Assembly (NCBI RefSeq): GCF_900108035.1
Contig: NZ_FNVS01000015.1
Span: 38,785-102,784 of the forward strand
Direction of reading: 5' to 3'
DNA length: 64,000 nucleotides
Source: Parabacteroides chinchillae
GTDB lineage: Bacteria; Bacteroidota; Bacteroidia; Bacteroidales; Tannerellaceae
The first letter of the stretch is position 1. Each line of letters begins with the position of its first letter. A model generated the notes under the pieces. That model did not search any database and was not told where the DNA came from. It saw only the letters and a program-made list of their open reading frames with translations. The position numbers and the translations under genes are program-made. Shown piece by piece: positions 60,562-64,000 of the stretch.

Positions 60562-63500
60562 TTACTTTCCTATTGTTTTCAACATTTCCTGTACGGCAAC
60601 TTTTAGTTGCATATCTTCACCTTTCATTTGCGATTCAGGTGTATTATAAACTTCAATGTCCGGTTGTAATTCATGGTTTTCCATATAATTGCCTTGTAAA
60701 TCCTGTACTCCTACCTGGGGAATACCGAATACAATAGAAGGATCTATCTGTTGTTCCCACCAAACAGCCGTCATCGTTCCCGGCACTGGTGTACCAATTA
60801 GTTTGCCAATGCCCAGATGTTTATATACCCATGGGAATCCATGTGCATTGGAATAGTTATCTTCGCAAACCAAAACACAAGAAGGTTTCAGCCATTTGTT
60901 GTATGGATCACTTCCTATATATTGGCCACGTGGCATAAAACGTTGATATTCTTTTCCGCTCAACAAGGTTGCCAAATCATCATGCAACCAGCCTCCGCCA
61001 TTATGACGTGTATCCACAATCAAAGCTTCTTTATTACGGCAACGGCCTAACACTTCCGAATATACCTCACGAAAGCTTTCGCTATTCATACCCTTTACAT
61101 GTACATAGCCAATCTTGCCTCCTGAAAGTTCGTCAACCATCTTCCGGCGTTGTTCAACCCAACGCTTATACAACAAATCAGACAAATTACCATAAGAAAC
61201 AGGCTTAATTTGTTCATCGAAACGAACTTTTGTCGAAGGGTTATATACCGACAGAAGAATCTTCTTTCCTTCTTTACCTTTTAAAAGCGGATAATAATCT
61301 TCTCCGGCTTTAATTGCAACCCCATCTATTTTCTCAATAATACAACCGGTAGTGATTTTACTATCGGCAAGTGTAAGAGGGCCTTTTGCAATTATTTCTT
61401 CTATTTTCAGACCATCACCGGAATAGTTGTTATCAAAGAAAGCTCCTAGGCTAGCTGTAGCCGGAGCAATAGGTGCAGGACGATAACGCGCTCCGGTATG
61501 AGAACCGTTCAATTCACCTAACATCTCGGATAACATTTCTTGAAAATCGAAATTGTTATTAACATGAGGCAAAAACTTTTCATAAGCAATCTCATATCCT
61601 TTCCAGTCAATTCCGTGTATCTTCGGATCATAGAATTTATCAGAAACCTGACGCCAGATATGATGGAAAATATATTCGCGTTCCTTAGCCGGACGATAAG
61701 CAAACTCGGCTTTAAAAGCTATAGGTTCCACTTTACTGTCTTTAATATCTACCTTTTTTAATTGGCCTTTAGAAACGAGGAACAGATTCTCGCCTTTCTT
61801 ATCCGTAAACATACTGCCGGCTCCAACATCTTTAATCAGCAATTTAGTCGTATTCTCTTTGAAATCGCGCATCCACAGATCATAACCTTTCTCAAAAGCA
61901 GCACAGTAATATAGCTTGTCACCTTTTGGAGTAAGTACAGCATCCCCTAGGTTTGAAGAATTTATAGTCAGACGAATAACACGGTCTTTACGATTTTCCA
62001 GGTCAAACGTCAAAGGTTCTACCGGTTTTGCTTTTTCATCTTCTTTTTTCTTATCTTCTTTTTTATCTTTAGCATCTTTGGAACTATCCTTACTATCACT
62101 CTTTTCATCTTCCAAAAGGGCTAGTTCTTCTTTTGATTGACGGAACTTATCATATGCTTCTCCATCAAAAAACATAATATATACGTCATCTTCCGAACCC
62201 CAACTACCATGACTGCGATAACCAGCACGGTCGCTTTGCCATATCATTGCTTTTCCATCAAGTACCCATTTGGCATTGGCATCATTATAACCGCTCTCAG
62301 TAAGATTTGTAACCTCCCCGCTACCATCAGCTTTTACTAATGCAATATCTGAATTGTTCCATCCTCCCACACTTATATATTTAACAATGAACCAGCGGCT
62401 GTCTGGCGACCATTGGTATTGCTGGTCACCATCTGCATACGAATAATTGAACTTTCCATCCAATACTGTACGCACTTGTTTAGTATTCAAATTAATTACA
62501 CGCAACGTTGTGCGATCCTCAAGAAAAGAGACCTCTTTTCCATCAGGTGAGTACATAGGTTGAAACGATGTCTCATTAGTCACAACCAAAGGTTCTTCTT
62601 TGATTTCAGGAGCATAAGTAAAATATTTATCATCTTTACGAACCAGGCTGGTTTGATAAATTCCCCATGTATTTTCACGTTCGGCAGAATATACCAACGA
62701 ACGGCCATCCGGGCTGAAATCCAAATCACGTTCTTGTTGCGGAGTATTTGTTACCTGGCGCGTGGTTTCATAATCAACAGAAGTTACATATACGTCGCCA
62801 TGCACAATAAAAGCAACTTCCTTTCCATTAGGCGAAACAGCAATATCTGTAGCCCCTTCCGACAACAAACGGCTTATCAAATCGCTCTCCACCTTATCCG
62901 AAATAATTTGCACATTTACTTTCTGTGGCTGCGCCCCTTCTTTGACCGTATAGATTTCTCCATCATAACCGTAACACAAAGTGCCATTGTTATCGACAGA
63001 AAGGAACCGAACCGGATGAGTCGTATGATTTGTAAGTTGCTTTTCATTCTTACCGGAAATATCTGCTTTATAAATATTAAAACTTCCGTTTTTCTCACTT
63101 AAATAATAAAATATATTTCCATCTGCCGACCAGACCGGGTTACGGTCTTCACCATGAAATGAAGTTATTTTCTTATAAGCACGATTGCCGTCTAATGTAC
63201 AAAGCCAGATATCACGCGTAATAGAAGATGTATGATGCTTACGCCACGGGTCTTCATATCCTTTCATATCCTGGTAAAGTAATTTATCCCCCTTCTTATT
63301 AATAGAGATACTTTGCATCGTCATCGTAGAATATAATTCAGGACGCCCTCCTTCCGTAGAAACCTTATATACTTGTGGAAACAAAGAAGATGGAAATTGT
63401 CCGTCTTTTGCATCCTGCAGGATGGAAGCAAGGTAAAGCACATGGCTGTTGTCTGTAAAAGTTTCAGGATACTCATTGGCAGAGTGAGAAGTAAGCTGTT

Positions 63501-63801
63501 TAGGTTCTCCTCCTTCTTTATCCATTATATAGATATCAAAACTCCCGTTACGATTGCTGGCAAAGGCTATTTTAGAGCCATCCGGCGACCATACGGGCTG
63601 CATATCATGTGCAGGATTTGTTGTAAGTTGTGTAGCTTTTCCTCCTGTCGACAAAACTGTATAAATATCTCCTTTATAAGTAAATGCAATTGTTTTACCA
63701 TCAGGTGATATAGAACAATAGCGCATCCACAGCGGACTATCTCCAGCTTGAATCGTAGCCGAAATGAGTAAGGCTAACATAGAAATAAAGAGTTTCTTCA
63801 T
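60562..63801 (-). CDS. Tricorn-type S41 peptidase with WD40-like (PD40) and PDZ domains
   Basis: Exported serine peptidase of 1079 residues. The signal peptide ends TIQAGD. A two-propeller-like region contains PD40 repeats (ISPDGKTIAFTYKGDIYT, WSPDGSKIAFASNRNGSFDIY, WSADGNIFYYLSEKNGSFNIY). An acidic and lysine-rich linker lies at about 560-590. The C-terminal part has a PDZ-type domain (GCIIEKIDGVAIKAGEDY) and an S41 catalytic domain, with the putative nucleophile in CEDNYSNAHGF. It is the intact relative of the remnant at 46399-46746. The start at 63801 is chosen for the signal peptide. A TATATTTG element lies 22 bases upstream. It lies next to an rRNA operon end. Confidence 0.93.
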   Translation of the reverse strand: MKKLFISMLALLISATIQAGDSPLWMRYCSISPDGKTIAFTYKGDIYTVLSTGGKATQLTTNPAHDMQPVWSPDGSKIAFASNRNGSFDIYIMDKEGGEPKQLTSHSANEYPETFTDNSHVLYLASILQDAKDGQFPSSLFPQVYKVSTEGGRPELYSTMTMQSISINKKGDKLLYQDMKGYEDPWRKHHTSSITRDIWLCTLDGNRAYKKITSFHGEDRNPVWSADGNIFYYLSEKNGSFNIYKADISGKNEKQLTNHTTHPVRFLSVDNNGTLCYGYDGEIYTVKEGAQPQKVNVQIISDKVESDLISRLLSEGATDIAVSPNGKEVAFIVHGDVYVTSVDYETTRQVTNTPQQERDLDFSPDGRSLVYSAERENTWGIYQTSLVRKDDKYFTYAPEIKEEPLVVTNETSFQPMYSPDGKEVSFLEDRTTLRVINLNTKQVRTVLDGKFNYSYADGDQQYQWSPDSRWFIVKYISVGGWNNSDIALVKADGSGEVTNLTESGYNDANAKWVLDGKAMIWQSDRAGYRSHGSWGSEDDVYIMFFDGEAYDKFRQSKEELALLEDEKSDSKDSSKDAKDKKEDKKKEDEKAKPVEPLTFDLENRKDRVIRLTINSSNLGDAVLTPKGDKLYYCAAFEKGYDLWMRDFKENTTKLLIKDVGAGSMFTDKKGENLFLVSKGQLKKVDIKDSKVEPIAFKAEFAYRPAKEREYIFHHIWRQVSDKFYDPKIHGIDWKGYEIAYEKFLPHVNNNFDFQEMLSEMLGELNGSHTGARYRPAPIAPATASLGAFFDNNYSGDGLKIEEIIAKGPLTLADSKITTGCIIEKIDGVAIKAGEDYYPLLKGKEGKKILLSVYNPSTKVRFDEQIKPVSYGNLSDLLYKRWVEQRRKMVDELSGGKIGYVHVKGMNSESFREVYSEVLGRCRNKEALIVDTRHNGGGWLHDDLATLLSGKEYQRFMPRGQYIGSDPYNKWLKPSCVLVCEDNYSNAHGFPWVYKHLGIGKLIGTPVPGTMTAVWWEQQIDPSIVFGIPQVGVQDLQGNYMENHELQPDIEVYNTPESQMKGEDMQLKVAVQEMLKTIGK

Positions 63802-63822
63802 GTTCGTTATTTTTAGTTTTTG

Positions 63823-63830
63823 CAAATATA
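63823..63830 (-). promoter_or_regulatory. -7 element of the tricorn-type S41 peptidase
   Basis: TATATTTG on the minus strand, an exact match to TAnnTTTG, 22 bases before the ATG; no good -33 element at the usual distance. Confidence 0.4.
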
Positions 63831-63870
63831 AAAGTTTAAATATTATAACTGTCACCTTCACAAACTAAAA

Positions 63871-63900
63871 AAGGAGTCCACTCAGATGAATGGACTCCTT
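63871..63900 (-). terminator. Terminator of the rRNA operon
   Basis: Perfect 10-bp stem (63871-63880 with 63891-63900) followed on the minus strand by TTTTTTAG. It is directly after the 5S rRNA 3' end. Confidence 0.88.
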
Positions 63901-63911
63901 CTCTCCTTTAA

Positions 63912-64000
63912 AACGGCGGCTACCTACTCTTCCACTGTTACGCAGTACCATCGGCGCGACGAGGCTTAACTTCTCTGTTCGGTATGGGAAGAGGTGGATC
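63912..64000 (-). rRNA. rrf: 5S ribosomal RNA, 3' part (5' end beyond window)
   Basis: Read on the minus strand the sequence shows the conserved 5S core: CCGAACAGAGAAGTTAAGCC, then CGCCGATGGTACTGC and GAGAGTAGGT-like closing segment before the 3' end. About 89 bases of the expected 110-115 are present. It marks the end of an rRNA operon whose 16S/23S genes would lie to the right of the window. The exact 3' end is approximate. Confidence 0.95.

Noticed and set aside
62560..63102. 180-residue plus-strand frame inside the S41 peptidase
   Set aside because: Antisense of clear PD40 repeat coding sequence, no support of its own.

Overview
The window looks like chromosomal DNA of a gut-type Bacteroidales bacterium, most plausibly Parabacteroides or a close relative; the genus is inferred from style and was not tested. 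Supporting signs are a SusC/SusD pair, TonB receptors of the outer-membrane beta-barrel family, GH92 and GH125 mannosidases, LytTR two-component systems, a five-repeat DUF349 protein, the gene run DUF1599 - DoxX/MauE-like protein - tpiA - SPOR protein - folE, and promoters of the Bacteroidetes type (TAnnTTTG at -7). The right edge enters the 3' end of an rRNA operon (5S rRNA on the minus strand).

Layout. 1-8428 (plus): 3' end of a sodium-pumping decarboxylase beta subunit, then a secreted PI-PLC, an Omp85-type barrel, a phosphoethanolamine transferase, a DUF349 protein and an ATP-grasp protein. 8433-17965 (minus): a TonB receptor in one operon with a LytTR kinase/regulator pair and a DUF985 cupin; a redox pair (membrane polyferredoxin plus an aldo/keto reductase with ferredoxin tail); and a second LytTR pair. 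18138-31289 (minus): housekeeping genes in tight operons (folE, SPOR, tpiA, DoxX-like, DUF1599; M23 peptidase; subtilase-xseA-xseB-ispD-recG; Lrp; two FKBP isomerases). 31300-46750: an S9 peptidase, GH125, sirtuin, GH92-LamG, two transporters, an exonuclease and a glutaminase-family lipoprotein, with gene debris at both ends. 46831-56014 (minus): a SusC/SusD locus carrying an S9 peptidase, followed by a separately transcribed zinc metalloprotease that is broken by one frameshift. 56561-63801: a second GH92, an ECF sigma remnant, a small secreted protein, a two-part LysO exporter and a tricorn-type S41 peptidase.

How the genes fit together. Two themes dominate the accessory part. One is alpha-mannoside breakdown (GH125 and two GH92 enzymes, two of them beside transporters or a sirtuin, none beside its own SusC/D). 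The other is protein or peptide breakdown: two S9 peptidases, a metalloprotease, an S41 peptidase, a remnant of another S41, and a subtilase, with SusC/D sitting among peptidases rather than glycosidases. The left part is more about the cell envelope: lipid headgroup enzymes with an outer-membrane barrel, and a receptor wired to its own two-component system.

The window also shows clear genome decay: a frameshifted metalloprotease, a collapsed tricorn-like gene, two ECF sigma-factor stubs and a 34-codon orphan fragment. Two of these remnants abut copies of the same terminator-like repeat. All product names come from reading motifs and recalled family resemblance; no database search was possible.
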